DNA of 64,000 nucleotides from an uncultured Christensenella sp. (GCA_910577875.1 CAJTNY010000005.1:15502-79501); one strand, 5' to 3'. Positions 15,149-25,365 are shown, counted from the first letter of the stretch. Notes: generated by a model from the sequence alone, not told the origin. Numbers and translations are program-made.

Positions 15149-17455
15149 ATGGGCAAATTTCAAGAATTTCCTCTGCTTGCATTGCGCGGTAGAGTGGTAT
15201 TCCCTAACACGACTGTAAGTTTCGATGTTGGCAGAATGATTTCGCTTACCGCGGTTAAACGCGCCGCCGACGGCGATTCGCGCTTATTTTTATGCGCACA
15301 GAAACAGTCGGAGAAAGACGAAATTACCGACGGCGACTTTTATACTGCGGGGACGGTTGTAAAACTCCGTCAGATTACGAAGCTTCCCGGCAATAACCTG
15401 CGTATTACTGTGGAGGGACTTTTCCGCGCCGAAGCGAGACAGGTTGTAAAGGAAAACGGAACTTTTATTGCGACAGTCGAGGAAATTACGCCCGTCCACG
15501 GCGACCCGGCTCTTGAAGAAGCTTACTTCCGCACTTCGAAAGAAATTTTAAAAGATATCACATCCTCCGACAGCGGTCTGTCAAAGGATGCGGTTTTAAC
15601 TCTCGATAAATGTTCCGACCCCGATGAATTCGTTAATATCGCGGCGCACTATCTGCAAATAAAGACGGATACGAAACAGGAACTTTTGGAATGTCCTAAA
15701 ACCCTGGACAGATTAAAAAAAGCGGACAAGCTTCTCAACGACGAGTGCGAGATTATCCGTCTCGAGCGTAAAATAAATTCGGTGGTAAGACAGAATATAG
15801 ATAAAAACCAAAAAGAATATTATCTGAGAGAACAGCTTAAAGCCATACACACCGAGCTCGGCGACGATATGGAAGAGCGCGACGAGCTCGAAGAAAAAAT
15901 CAAGGCGAAAGGCATGCCTGAGGAGGCGGAACAGAAGTGCTTGAAAGAGCTTTTGCGTATGTCGCGTATGCAGAATTCTTCGCCGGATTACAATGTTTTG
16001 CGTGTATATCTGGATTGGATGCTCGACATTCCATGGACTGAGCATACAGAAGATACGGAGAAACTTTCCGACGCCGTAAATATTCTCGAAGAAGACCATT
16101 ACGGTCTTGAAAAGATTAAAGAGCGGATTATCGAATACATTGCTGTATTAAAGAGAACGGGCGGTCTAAATGCGCCCATACTGTGTTTCGTCGGACCTCC
16201 GGGAGTAGGCAAAACCTCGATTGCGAGTTCGATTGCCCGCGCGCTCGGCAGAAAATTCGTCAGAATGAGCTTCGGCGGGGTTAAAGACGAAGCGGAAGTA
16301 AGGGGGCACAGAAAGACTTACGTCGGCGCTATGCCGGGGCGGATAATCAGCGGAATGAAAAAAGCCGGTTCGGTAAATCCCGTGTTTCTTTTGGACGAAG
16401 TGGATAAAATTTCTTCCGATTTACGCGGTGACCCCGCCGGCGCGCTTTTAGAAGTTCTTGACCCCGCTCAGAACTCGACTTTTCTCGACAGATATATCGA
16501 GGTGCCGTATGATTTGAGCAAAACGCTGTTCATAACGACCGCGAACAGTCTCGATACGATACCCGCGCCTCTTCTCGACAGAATGGAAATTATCGAGCTT
16601 ACAGGCTACACGCCCGAAGAAAAGAAGGAAATAGCCAAACGTTATCTTATTCCGAAAAAACGCGAAGCGAACGGTTTGAAGCAGAGTGAAATTTCTATAA
16701 CCGATAAAGCTGTGGACGCTATAATAGACGGCTACACTCTGGAAGCGGGAGTTCGCGGTTTGGAGCGAAAAATAGACGCGGTTTGCCGCAAAGCCGCGGT
16801 TAAACTTTCAAGCGGAGAACTTAAAAAAGTCAGCGTAAACGAAAAAAATCTTGTAGATTTCCTGGGATCGAAGCGATACGAACGCGACGGCGGAGCCTTG
16901 AGAGGAGACGAGGTAGGAGCCGCTACGGGGCTTGCCTGGACTTCCGTCGGTGGTACAACTCTTACTATCGAAGTTTCAGCAATGCACGGTAAAGGCGACG
17001 TATTACTGACGGGTAAGCTCGGCGACGTAATGAAAGAGAGCGCTAGAGCAGCGATAAGTTATATCCGCTCAAACAGTGCAAGTTACGGTATAGACGGTTC
17101 GCTGTTCGAAAATACGGATATTCATATTCACGTTCCGGAAGGCGCTACACCGAAGGACGGTCCCAGCGCGGGAATTACTATGGCCACGGCGATATTATCT
17201 GCGTTCACGCAAAAACCCGTTAAAAAAAGCATTGCGATGACCGGTGAAATTACTCTTCGCGGAAAGGTTTTGCCGATAGGCGGACTTAAAGAAAAGGCGC
17301 TTGCGGCATATCGCATCGGAATTCACGACGTAATAATTCCTGCGGACAATAAGAAAGACTTGGAAGAAATTCCCGAATCGGTGCGCGGCAGTATTAATTT
17401 TATTCCCGTAACGGAAGTGGATGCGGTGTTCAGAAACGCGATTTTGGGTTTATAA
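15149..17455 (+). CDS. lon: ATP-dependent protease Lon
   Basis: A 768-aa LonA-type protease. The N-terminal substrate-binding domain (about 1-200) is followed by a coiled-coil (NIDKNQKEYYLREQLKAIHTELGDD), the AAA+ domain with GPPGVGKTS (349-357) and Walker B VFLLDEVDKI, and a C-terminal peptidase domain with the Ser-Lys dyad S673 (DGPSAG) and K714 (GGLKEK). All key residues are present. Only 2 bp separate its stop from engB, so the two are cotranscribed. No HAIR-type heat-shock operator was recognised upstream. Confidence 0.98.
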   Translation: MGKFQEFPLLALRGRVVFPNTTVSFDVGRMISLTAVKRAADGDSRLFLCAQKQSEKDEITDGDFYTAGTVVKLRQITKLPGNNLRITVEGLFRAEARQVVKENGTFIATVEEITPVHGDPALEEAYFRTSKEILKDITSSDSGLSKDAVLTLDKCSDPDEFVNIAAHYLQIKTDTKQELLECPKTLDRLKKADKLLNDECEIIRLERKINSVVRQNIDKNQKEYYLREQLKAIHTELGDDMEERDELEEKIKAKGMPEEAEQKCLKELLRMSRMQNSSPDYNVLRVYLDWMLDIPWTEHTEDTEKLSDAVNILEEDHYGLEKIKERIIEYIAVLKRTGGLNAPILCFVGPPGVGKTSIASSIARALGRKFVRMSFGGVKDEAEVRGHRKTYVGAMPGRIISGMKKAGSVNPVFLLDEVDKISSDLRGDPAGALLEVLDPAQNSTFLDRYIEVPYDLSKTLFITTANSLDTIPAPLLDRMEIIELTGYTPEEKKEIAKRYLIPKKREANGLKQSEISITDKAVDAIIDGYTLEAGVRGLERKIDAVCRKAAVKLSSGELKKVSVNEKNLVDFLGSKRYERDGGALRGDEVGAATGLAWTSVGGTTLTIEVSAMHGKGDVLLTGKLGDVMKESARAAISYIRSNSASYGIDGSLFENTDIHIHVPEGATPKDGPSAGITMATAILSAFTQKPVKKSIAMTGEITLRGKVLPIGGLKEKALAAYRIGIHDVIIPADNKKDLEEIPESVRGSINFIPVTEVDAVFRNAILGL

Positions 17456-17457
17456 AA

Positions 17458-18045
17458 ATGATTAAAATTACTAATGCGGAATTTATAACCAGCGCCGCGG
17501 CAAGAGAGCAGTTTATTGAAACAGATAAACCCGTAATAGCCGTTTGCGGAAAATCAAACGTAGGCAAGTCGAGTTTTATCAATACGGTTACTAACAGAAA
17601 AAAGTTAGCAAAAGTTTCTAAAGACCCGGGAAGAACAAGACTTGTAAATTATTTCGATTGCGGAAGTTTCGTGCTTGCCGACTTGCCGGGATACGGTTAT
17701 GCAAGTGTTTCGAAACAGGAAAAGGCGAAATGGGCGAAACTTATCGAAATGTTTTTTGCCGAAAAACGCGCGGACCACGTTTTTGCACTTTGCGATATAC
17801 GTCATGACCCTACGGCTGATGATAAACAGATGATAGAATATCTCTATTATAATATTATACCTTTTACGGTAATAGCGACCAAAGCGGATAAGGTTTCCAA
17901 AGCCGCGGCGGCTCGGAGTTTGCAGAATATTGCGGCGGCTTATAAATGCGGTGCGGGAAATATTATAGCGGTTTCTTCCGAAACGCGTCAGGGGCTTGAC
18001 AGAACACTTGAAAGAATAGAGGAAATTTTAGCGCTATTTAAATAA
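17458..18045 (+). CDS. engB: Ribosome-biogenesis GTPase EngB/YsxC
   Basis: A 195-aa Era-like GTPase needed for large ribosomal subunit maturation. It has G1 GKSNVGKSS, the G2 region with DPGRTRLVNYF, G3 DLPGYGYA and G4 TKADK, and the C-terminal SSETRQGLD of the family. The lon-engB pairing is common in Firmicutes. It ends just before a strong terminator, so it is the last gene of the quality-control cluster. Confidence 0.97.
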   Translation: MIKITNAEFITSAAAREQFIETDKPVIAVCGKSNVGKSSFINTVTNRKKLAKVSKDPGRTRLVNYFDCGSFVLADLPGYGYASVSKQEKAKWAKLIEMFFAEKRADHVFALCDIRHDPTADDKQMIEYLYYNIIPFTVIATKADKVSKAAAARSLQNIAAAYKCGAGNIIAVSSETRQGLDRTLERIEEILALFK

Positions 18046-18080
18046 AAATAACGGTACCGATGATTCGGCGCCGTTATTTT
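18045..18080 (+). terminator. Terminator after engB
   Basis: AAAATAACGG pairs with CCGTTATTTT, with an inner CCG/CGG stem, starting at the engB stop codon and ending in a T-run. It separates the protease cluster from the polysaccharide operon. Confidence 0.8.
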
Positions 18081-18130
18081 GATTAAAAAACAGGCATAAT
18101 AAATATAGATAACATATTTGTTAATAATAC

Positions 18131-18159
18131 TTGCATTTTGCGTTCTTCTGCTGTATACT
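18131..18159 (+). promoter_or_regulatory. Promoter of the polysaccharide operon
   Basis: TTGCAT, 17 bases, TATACT, located 49 bp before the ugd ATG, which has a GGAGGA ribosome site. It is the only good promoter seen upstream of the 14-kb run of tightly packed genes. Confidence 0.55.
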
Positions 18160-18181
18160 AAGATAGTATAAATATATACTA
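18154..18181 (+). promoter_or_regulatory. Overlapping palindromes at the -10/start region, candidate operator
   Basis: Three 7-base arms alternate: TATACTA, then TAGTATA, then TATACTA, with spacers of 3 and 4 bases. The middle arm can pair with either neighbour. The first palindrome includes the -10 hexamer, so a bound repressor would block the promoter. The sequence is AT-rich, which raises the chance of coincidence. Confidence 0.35.
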
Positions 18182-18207
18182 AAATCATCGGCTTTGGTCG
18201 GAGGAAT

Positions 18208-19431
18208 ATGCGTAATAAATTAACAATCGCCGTAGCGGGTACGGGGTATGTCGGGATTTCGCTGGCTGTACTTTTATCGCAGAATAATAAAGTTTTCGCG
18301 GTTGACATTGTAAAGAATAAAGTCGATTTAATCAATAACCGCAAGTCTCCCGTTCAGGATAGGGAAATTGAAAATTATCTTTCCGAAAAGGAACTTGATT
18401 TGACGGCGACTCTTGACGCGGAAACCGCATTTCGGCAGGCGGATTTTATAATCGTGTCAACGCCTACGAATTACGATTCCGATAAAAACTTTTTCGATAC
18501 GACATCGGTTGAAGATGTGATAGAAAAAGTCAGGCAAGTAAACGTGAGTGCCGTAATAGTAATAAAATCAACCGTTCCTGTCGGTTATACGAAGAGTTTG
18601 AAAGAAAAATACGGCTATGAAAATATTCTTTTTTCGCCTGAGTTTTTAAGGGAATCGAAAGCGTTATACGATAATCTTTATCCTTCGAGAATTATTGTCG
18701 GATGCGAAAAAGGCGAGGAAAAATCGGAAAAAGACGCGGCGGCTTTTGCAAAATTATTAAAAGACGGAGCAATTAAAAAAGATGTGCCAGTTCTTTTTAT
18801 GAACACTACGGAAGCCGAAGCGGTTAAACTTTTTTCAAACACTTATCTTGCTATGCGTGTGGCATATTTTAACGAATTAGACACTTACTGCGAAATAAAG
18901 GGCCTTAGTTCTAAGGATATAATCAACGGTGTAGGGCTCGACCCGCGTATTGGCGGATTTTACAATAATCCTTCTTTCGGATACGGCGGTTATTGTTTAC
19001 CTAAGGATACAAAACAGCTTAAAGCAAATTACGCAGGAGTGCCCAACGATTTAATCAAAGCGATAGTGGAGTCAAATCACACTCGAAAAAAATTTATTGC
19101 CAAAGAGATAATGAAAACAGCAGGCTGTACGGACGGCGGTGATAATTCAGGCGTGCAAATAGGCGTTTACCGACTGACAATGAAATCTGATTCAGATAAT
19201 TTCAGAGCTTCCGCCATACAGAGCGTTATGAAAATACTTGCTGCAAACGGCTTAAATCTGATTATTTACGAACCTGCGCTTAATACGAATATATTTAACG
19301 GATATGAAGTAGAACACGATTTAAACGCGTTTAAATCTAAATGTAATGTTATAATAGCAAACAGGTACGACGCCGTTTTAAACGACGTCAAAGATAAAGT
19401 TTATACGAGAGACCTCTTCGAGAGAGACTAG
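18208..19431 (+). CDS. ugd: UDP-glucose 6-dehydrogenase
   Basis: Oxidises UDP-glucose to UDP-glucuronate with two NAD+, supplying a charged sugar for the surface polysaccharide. The 407-aa protein resembles the short E. coli type. It has an N-terminal Rossmann motif VAGTGYVGISLAV, the STPTNYD block, the FSPEFLRES substrate motif, and catalytic cysteine C263 in FGYGGYCLPKDTKQL; a C-terminal UDP-binding domain follows. First gene of the operon, ending 1 bp before the next gene. A nucleotide-sugar dehydrogenase for another UDP-sugar is possible but less likely. Confidence 0.92.
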   Translation: MRNKLTIAVAGTGYVGISLAVLLSQNNKVFAVDIVKNKVDLINNRKSPVQDREIENYLSEKELDLTATLDAETAFRQADFIIVSTPTNYDSDKNFFDTTSVEDVIEKVRQVNVSAVIVIKSTVPVGYTKSLKEKYGYENILFSPEFLRESKALYDNLYPSRIIVGCEKGEEKSEKDAAAFAKLLKDGAIKKDVPVLFMNTTEAEAVKLFSNTYLAMRVAYFNELDTYCEIKGLSSKDIINGVGLDPRIGGFYNNPSFGYGGYCLPKDTKQLKANYAGVPNDLIKAIVESNHTRKKFIAKEIMKTAGCTDGGDNSGVQIGVYRLTMKSDSDNFRASAIQSVMKILAANGLNLIIYEPALNTNIFNGYEVEHDLNAFKSKCNVIIANRYDAVLNDVKDKVYTRDLFERD

Positions 19432-19432
19432 A

Positions 19433-20554
19433 ATGAAAATTTTACAGATTTCAAATTATTTTTATCCGCATATAGGCGGCGTGGAGCAAGTGGCAAGAGA
19501 TATAGTCGGAGCTATCGAGGGTTGCGAGCAGAAAGTTTTCTGTTTCAATCACGAAAAAGGCGACGCGTCCGATATCGTCGACAGTACGGAAATAATCCGC
19601 GCGGGATGTTTTGCGAAAATTGCGTCGCAGTCGCTTTCGCTTTCATACGGTAAATTACTGAAAAAGACTTTTAAAAGTTTTCAACCCGACATCGTGATTT
19701 TTCATTATCCGAATCCTTTCGGCGCGCATTCTTTGTTGAAAATATTAAAAAAATATCGGAATTGCAAACTTGTTTTATATTGGCATCTGGATATAACAAA
19801 GCAAAAGATATTATGTAAATTATTTAAAGGACAGACAAACCGCCTTATTAAAAGGGCGGCAAAAATAGTCGCGACAAGTCCAAATTACATTGACGGCAGT
19901 AAGTTTCTTTCTATAAACCGAGATAAATGCACGGTTATTCCGAATTGCGTAAACGAAAGCAGAATGAATGTTTCGGAAGAATGCGTAAAAAAAGCTTCTG
20001 AAATCAGAGATTTGAACGCAGGCAAAACAATTTGTTTTGCGATAGGAAGACACGTTCCTTACAAGGGAATGGAGTATTTGGTAAGAGCAAGTAAACTGCT
20101 TGGCGAAAATTACAGAATTTATATCGGCGGCGCCGGACCTTTAACCAAATCTCTCAAAGACCTCGCAAAAGACGATGAAAAAGTTTGTTTTCTAGGTAAG
20201 GTGGACGATATTTCACTCAATGCATATATGCTTGCCTGCGATATATTCTGTTTTCCGTCCGTGACTAAAAATGAAGCATTCGGAATTGCTCTTGCCGAAG
20301 CTATGTCTTTCGGGAAACCCGCGGTAACTTTCATCATAGAGGGAAGCGGAGTAAATTATGTAAGCTTGAACGGAATTACGGGCATAGAAGTCGAAAACGG
20401 CAATGTGAACGAATATTCCAAAGCTATCGAAGTTCTCGCAAAAGACGAAAATCTGCGGAAGCGGTACGGACAAGCCGCAAAACTCAGAGTCGCTGAGAAT
20501 TTTACCTATGACAAATTTAAAATTAACGTAAATAAGTTATTGGAGGAATTTTAA
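19433..20554 (+). CDS. Glycosyltransferase family 4
   Basis: A 373-aa GT-B enzyme. The N-terminal half starts [24 protein letters not shown], a typical GT4 acceptor-domain opening. The C-terminal half has [18 protein letters not shown] and the nucleotide-sugar binding E-x7-E motif in [17 protein letters not shown]. It should act on the cytoplasmic side, adding a sugar to a lipid-linked repeat unit; mannose or rhamnose are reasonable donors given the neighbouring pathway, but this cannot be read from the sequence. Its stop overlaps the gmd start by one base (TAATG). Confidence 0.88.
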   Translation: MKILQISNYFYPHIGGVEQVARDIVGAIEGCEQKVFCFNHEKGDASDIVDSTEIIRAGCFAKIASQSLSLSYGKLLKKTFKSFQPDIVIFHYPNPFGAHSLLKILKKYRNCKLVLYWHLDITKQKILCKLFKGQTNRLIKRAAKIVATSPNYIDGSKFLSINRDKCTVIPNCVNESRMNVSEECVKKASEIRDLNAGKTICFAIGRHVPYKGMEYLVRASKLLGENYRIYIGGAGPLTKSLKDLAKDDEKVCFLGKVDDISLNAYMLACDIFCFPSVTKNEAFGIALAEAMSFGKPAVTFIIEGSGVNYVSLNGITGIEVENGNVNEYSKAIEVLAKDENLRKRYGQAAKLRVAENFTYDKFKINVNKLLEEF

Positions 20555-21603
20555 TGAAAAAGGCGCTTATAACAGGCATAACTGGACAAGACGGTAGCTA
20601 TTTAGCTGAGTTTTTACTTGAAAAGGGGTATGAAGTACACGGAATAGTGAGACGCGCGTCCGTATCGACGACACAGAGGATAGACCATCTTTTAGCAAAA
20701 AACGCAATAAAAATTCACGAAGGAGATTTATCGGATTCTTCGAGTATAATCAGAATCGTAAAAGATATAGAGCCGGACGAAATATACAATCTTGCGGCAC
20801 AATCGCACGTACAGGTAAGTTTCGACGCGGCTGAGTATACGGGAGATGTCGATGCTCTCGGTGTTCTCAGAATTCTCGAAGCTGTTCATATTTTGGGCTT
20901 GGACAAGAAAACGAAAATTTACCAGGCTTCTACTTCTGAACTTTATGGTAAAGTGGAAGAGTGCCCGCAAAACGAAAATACTCCTTTTCATCCTTATTCG
21001 CCTTATGCAGTCGCTAAACAGTACGGTTTTTGGATGATTAAGGAATACAGGGAAGCCTATGGCATTTTTGCTTGTAACGGCATACTCTTTAACCACGAAT
21101 CTGAGAGAAGAGGTGATAATTTCGTTACCCGTAAAATAACTCTTGCCGCAGGAAGAATTGCTTGCGGCTTGCAGGATCATCTTGAATTAGGCAATCTCGA
21201 CAGCTTACGCGACTGGGGATATGCCAAAGATTATGTGGAATGTATGTGGCTGATTCTTCAACATAATGAACCCGACGACTTCGTAATTGCAACAGGTGTT
21301 CAGCATACCGTAAGAGAGTTCACTACCTTAGCTTTTAAATACGTCGGTATAGATCTGGAATGGAAAGGTAGCGGAATCGACGAAAAAGGCTACGATAAGA
21401 AAACAGGTAAAATGCTTGTTTGCGTAAACAAAGCGTGGTTCAGACCTACGGACGTCGTTAATTTATGGGGTGACCCTACTAAGGCGAAAACAGTTCTCGG
21501 CTGGAATCCTCAGAAAACCAGTTACGAACAGCTTTGCGAAATTATGGCAAAGCACGATTTGGAACTGGCTAAAAAAGAATTATTGCTTCAAAAGGGAAAA
21601 TAA
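20554..21603 (+). CDS. gmd: GDP-mannose 4,6-dehydratase
   Basis: Converts GDP-mannose to GDP-4-keto-6-deoxy-mannose. A 349-aa extended SDR enzyme with NADP-binding [23 protein letters not shown] at the N-terminus, the catalytic STSELYG and [11 protein letters not shown] (Y-x3-K), and [10 protein letters not shown], which is diagnostic of GMD. Followed without a gap by the reductase gene, so the two probably work as a pair. Confidence 0.96.
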   Translation: MKKALITGITGQDGSYLAEFLLEKGYEVHGIVRRASVSTTQRIDHLLAKNAIKIHEGDLSDSSSIIRIVKDIEPDEIYNLAAQSHVQVSFDAAEYTGDVDALGVLRILEAVHILGLDKKTKIYQASTSELYGKVEECPQNENTPFHPYSPYAVAKQYGFWMIKEYREAYGIFACNGILFNHESERRGDNFVTRKITLAAGRIACGLQDHLELGNLDSLRDWGYAKDYVECMWLILQHNEPDDFVIATGVQHTVREFTTLAFKYVGIDLEWKGSGIDEKGYDKKTGKMLVCVNKAWFRPTDVVNLWGDPTKAKTVLGWNPQKTSYEQLCEIMAKHDLELAKKELLLQKGK

Positions 21604-22527
21604 ATGAAAGCGTTAATAATCGGCGCGGCGGGCTTTGTAGGCGGTTATTTGATAGACGCGTTAAAAGCGGTGGATTTTGATGTTTATGCGACGAAGTTAA
21701 AACACGAGAATATTGACGGCGGCGTTAATGTTTACAATCTTGATTTAACCGATTTTTCCGATGTATGTGAATTGATTAACGAAATCAAACCTGATGTTAT
21801 TTATCATCTAGCGGCGCAAAGTTCCGTCAAATTATCTTGGGAAAAACCGCAGATGACCGCTAATATCAACATTTTGGGAGCGATAAATTTATTTGAGGCG
21901 GTAAGACTGCATAGTCCCTCTTCCAAAGTTCTTGTAATCGGTTCGAGCGAAGAGTACGGCGATATAGATTATGAATGCGCAGTGAACGAAGAATGTGTTC
22001 CACAACCGAAAAATATTTATGCGCTTACTAAATTAACGCAGGAAAAACTTGCTGAAATTTATGTCAGAGCATATAACCTGCATATCATTATGACTCGTTC
22101 TTTCAATCATATCGGACCTCGGCAGTCTTCCCAATTTGTAGTTGCAGACTTCTGTAATCAAGTTGCGAGCATAGAAAAAGGAGAGCATAAACCTATAATC
22201 ACCGTAGGTAATTTGGACTCTTATAGGGATTTTTCAGACGTCAGAGATGTAGTGCGGGCTTATATTGTGCTTTCCGAAAAGGGATACGCAGGAGAAGTTT
22301 ATAACGTGGGAAGCGGCGAAACAATTCAAATAAAAGAGATTTTGAATATTATTTTATCTATGAGTGAAAGTAAAATAGAAATTTCTGTCGACGCAGCGAA
22401 ATTCAGACCTATAGATGTGCCGAGCATAAAAGCCGATATTTCCAAAATCAAAAAACTCGGCTGGAAGCCGGAAATATCCGTTAAAAAATCCGTTTCGGAT
22501 ACGCTTGATTATTTCAGAGGAATTTAA
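21604..22527 (+). CDS. rmd: GDP-4-keto-6-deoxy-D-mannose reductase (GDP-D-rhamnose forming)
   Basis: A 307-aa short-chain reductase/epimerase-family protein with GAAGFVGGYLIDAL, the catalytic YALTKLTQEK and SFNHIGPRQSSQFVVADF. The last motif is shared with RMD enzymes, which reduce the GMD product to GDP-D-rhamnose. It directly abuts gmd. GDP-fucose synthase and GDP-6-deoxy-talose reductase act on the same intermediate; the RMD assignment is preferred on the motif and overall length but would need enzyme data. Confidence 0.8.
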   Translation: MKALIIGAAGFVGGYLIDALKAVDFDVYATKLKHENIDGGVNVYNLDLTDFSDVCELINEIKPDVIYHLAAQSSVKLSWEKPQMTANINILGAINLFEAVRLHSPSSKVLVIGSSEEYGDIDYECAVNEECVPQPKNIYALTKLTQEKLAEIYVRAYNLHIIMTRSFNHIGPRQSSQFVVADFCNQVASIEKGEHKPIITVGNLDSYRDFSDVRDVVRAYIVLSEKGYAGEVYNVGSGETIQIKEILNIILSMSESKIEISVDAAKFRPIDVPSIKADISKIKKLGWKPEISVKKSVSDTLDYFRGI

Positions 22528-22531
22528 ATTT

Positions 22532-23596
22532 ATGAAAATTTACGGCGTTATTATGGCTGGAGGCGGCGGAACCAGATTCTGGCCCCTTTCGAGAAAGCAA
22601 ACTCCTAAACAGCTTTTAAACCTCAGCGGTAAGGAGATTATGGTAAACGAGGCTATCGACCGTCTTGCGCAGGTTTGTTCCTACGAAGATATTTTTGTCG
22701 TAACAAACAAAACCCAGACCGAAAAAATGTCTTCCGCAACGGACGGACGCATACGAAAAAATCATATTCTCGCAGAACCCGCTGCGCGCAATACCGCCGC
22801 GTGTCTTTGCTATGCCGCTATGGAAATCGAGAAAAAATACGGCGGCGGGATAATGGTCGTTACTCCTTCCGACGCATATATAAAAAACGGTAAAGAATTT
22901 GCCGAAGTATTGAAAACAGCTGTTGAAACGGCTGAAAAAACCGATTCGCTCGTCACGGTCGGTATTACTCCGACTTTTCCCGCAACGGGTTACGGTTATA
23001 TAAAAATCGGGAATTCGGCAGAGAAAGCCAAACCCGTAATTAAATTTGTTGAAAAGCCCGGTTTAAAGACCGCCGAAGAATATATTAAAAGTGGCGATTA
23101 CGTCTGGAACAGCGGAATGTTTATTTGGAAAACGTCTGTAATTTTACAAAAATTCAAAGAACTACTTCCGGATATATACGAATGTATAGAAAATATTTCT
23201 AAAAGTTTCGGCACTGAAAACGAACGGCAGATTATAGAAGAAATTTATCCTTCTATTCGTTCTATTTCGGTCGATTACGGAATAATGGAAAATAGCGATA
23301 ATATAAAAGTCGTTCAGGGTGAATTCGGCTGGAACGATGTCGGCAGCTGGGATATGATGAATGTTCTTCATAAGGAAGATGCTGATGGCAACATAAAGAT
23401 AGGGAAGACGCTTTGCATAGACACGAAAAACTCAACCGTATTTTCAAGCGGGAAGCTTGTTGCGACAGTCGGTATAAATAATCTTGTCATTGTTGAAACT
23501 CCCGACGCGATTCTCGTATGTCCCAAAGAAAAAGCGCAGGACGTCAAGAAAATCGTAGATGCGCTTAAAGAAAAAAACGAAGAGGAACTTCTCTGA
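22532..23596 (+). CDS. manC: Mannose-1-phosphate guanylyltransferase
   Basis: Forms GDP-mannose from mannose-1-phosphate and GTP. The 354-aa protein begins MKIYGVIMAGGGGTRFWPLSRKQTPKQ, a perfect nucleotidyltransferase signature, and has TPSDAYI, GYGYIKIG and the catalytic FVEKP; VWNSGMF and FGWNDVGSWD follow. The start at ATG (MKIYG) is preferred, with AGAGG upstream; an in-frame frame extension of nine codons runs into the end of rmd. It lacks the C-terminal isomerase cupin, unlike the long two-domain type. It ends one base into the next start (TGATG). Confidence 0.95.
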   Translation: MKIYGVIMAGGGGTRFWPLSRKQTPKQLLNLSGKEIMVNEAIDRLAQVCSYEDIFVVTNKTQTEKMSSATDGRIRKNHILAEPAARNTAACLCYAAMEIEKKYGGGIMVVTPSDAYIKNGKEFAEVLKTAVETAEKTDSLVTVGITPTFPATGYGYIKIGNSAEKAKPVIKFVEKPGLKTAEEYIKSGDYVWNSGMFIWKTSVILQKFKELLPDIYECIENISKSFGTENERQIIEEIYPSIRSISVDYGIMENSDNIKVVQGEFGWNDVGSWDMMNVLHKEDADGNIKIGKTLCIDTKNSTVFSSGKLVATVGINNLVIVETPDAILVCPKEKAQDVKKIVDALKEKNEEELL

Positions 23597-25365
23597 TGGA
23601 TTACAAAAGCGAATATATAAAATGGTGTACAAGTCCCGTTTTTGACGAGCAGACCAAAAACGAGCTTAAATCGATTAAAGACGAAAAAGAAATAGAGGAC
23701 AGGTTTTACAGACAGCTTTCTTTCGGTACTGGCGGACTCCGCGGAGTTATAGGTGCGGGTACAAACCGTATGAACGTATATACCGTTGGAAAAGCTACCC
23801 AGGGACTTGCTGATTTTATAAAAAGCAGAACCGAAAAAGGCAGCGTCGCGATTGCTTACGACAGTAGAAGAATGTCCGAAGAATTTGCTTTGGATTCGGC
23901 TCTTATTTTGGCAGCAAACGGCATAACAGCTTATCTTTTCGACAGTTTAAGACCTACGCCGGAACTTTCTTTTGCAGTAAGATACCTTAATGCGACTGCG
24001 GGGATAGTTATAACGGCAAGTCATAATCCTCCGCAGTATAACGGATATAAGGTTTATTGGTCGGACGGCGGACAGATAGTTCCGCCTTACGATAAACTGA
24101 TTATTGAGGAAGTAAATAAGATAACCGATTATGCGGATATTAAACGTACGGACAGAAAGACTGCCGAAAATAACGGTTTGCTCAAAATAATAGGCAAAGA
24201 AACAGACGACGCTTTTATAAGCGAACTGAAAAAACTAATACTTAACGAAGACGCAATAAAGCGCGTTGCGGATGATTTGAAAATAGTTTATACTCCGCTC
24301 AACGGAACGGGCAACGTGCCCGTACGCCGTGTACTTAAAGAGCTCGGATTCAGAAAAGTTTGGGTTGTACCGGAACAGGAAGCCCCCGACGGCAATTTTC
24401 CTACGCTCGAATATCCTAATCCCGAAGATAAAAAAGCTTTTATTTATGCTTTGAATTTAGCGAAAGAAGTTGGCGCCGACATAGTTTTGGCAACCGACCC
24501 CGATGCGGACAGGCTCGGAATTTACGCAAAAGATTATAAGAGCGGTGAGTATATTCCTTTTACAGGCAATATGAGCGGCTTGCTTATTGCCGAGTATGAA
24601 CTTTCTCAGAAAAGAGAAAAAGGTCTGCTTCCGGAAATAAGCAGGAACGGCGCGTTGGTTACCACAATAGTTTCTTCCAAAATGGCTTACGCTATCGCAG
24701 ATGAGTACGGACTTACCGTAAAGGAAGTACTGACCGGATTTAAATATATAGGTGAGCAAATTAAACTGTTCGAAGAAGCAAAAGCCGAAAACGGCGGAAA
24801 ACTCGATTATACGAAAGGCGCGCTCGAATACGAATTCGGTTACGAAGAGAGTTACGGCTGTCTTGTAGGAACCCATTCGAGGGATAAAGACGCGATTGTC
24901 GCGGTAATGGCTCTTTGCGAAGCAGCCGCTTATTATAAAACCAAGGGTCTTACTCTTTGGGACCAGATGCTTAACATCTACGAAAAGTACGGCTATTACG
25001 TCGAAGATTTGCAGAGTTTAACTTTTAATGGTGCGGACGGTTCGCAAAAGATTGTATCAATGATGGAAAATCTAAGAAATAATCCGCCAGAAAAAATTGG
25101 CGGACTGAACGTTTGCGCGGTAAGAGATTATAAGAGCGGAGTGAAGAAAAATCTTTCGGACGGTTCGACTTCGGCGATTAATCTTCCAGAGAGCGACGTC
25201 TTGTATTTCGAACTTGAAAACAACGGCTGGTGTTGCGTGCGCCCGTCGGGAACGGAGCCTAAGATCAAATTTTACTTCGGCGCGAAGGGTAAAAACTCAG
25301 ACGAAGCAGGAAAAACAGTAGACAGAATAAGAGAAAATTTAATTAATTTAGCCGCAGTGGAGTAA
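23596..25365 (+). CDS. Phosphohexomutase (phosphoglucomutase/phosphomannomutase, PgcA type)
   Basis: A 589-aa alpha-D-phosphohexomutase interconverting 6-phospho and 1-phospho sugars. It has the phosphoserine loop TASHNPPQYNGYKVYW, metal-binding DPDADRLG, sugar-binding GYEESYG and the phosphate-binding RPSGTEPKIKFY near the C-terminus. Length and spacing match the Bacillus PgcA group. In this operon it can supply mannose-1-phosphate to the guanylyltransferase, glucose-1-phosphate toward UDP-glucose and Ugd, or both. A second, shorter mutase lies at 50582-52078. Confidence 0.93.
   Translation: MDYKSEYIKWCTSPVFDEQTKNELKSIKDEKEIEDRFYRQLSFGTGGLRGVIGAGTNRMNVYTVGKATQGLADFIKSRTEKGSVAIAYDSRRMSEEFALDSALILAANGITAYLFDSLRPTPELSFAVRYLNATAGIVITASHNPPQYNGYKVYWSDGGQIVPPYDKLIIEEVNKITDYADIKRTDRKTAENNGLLKIIGKETDDAFISELKKLILNEDAIKRVADDLKIVYTPLNGTGNVPVRRVLKELGFRKVWVVPEQEAPDGNFPTLEYPNPEDKKAFIYALNLAKEVGADIVLATDPDADRLGIYAKDYKSGEYIPFTGNMSGLLIAEYELSQKREKGLLPEISRNGALVTTIVSSKMAYAIADEYGLTVKEVLTGFKYIGEQIKLFEEAKAENGGKLDYTKGALEYEFGYEESYGCLVGTHSRDKDAIVAVMALCEAAAYYKTKGLTLWDQMLNIYEKYGYYVEDLQSLTFNGADGSQKIVSMMENLRNNPPEKIGGLNVCAVRDYKSGVKKNLSDGSTSAINLPESDVLYFELENNGWCCVRPSGTEPKIKFYFGAKGKNSDEAGKTVDRIRENLINLAAVE

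Noticed and set aside
18208..19431. Frameshift or truncation in ugd because it is shorter than many dehydrogenases
   Set aside because: The 407-aa length matches the short E. coli-type Ugd, and the catalytic Cys and both nucleotide-binding domains are present.
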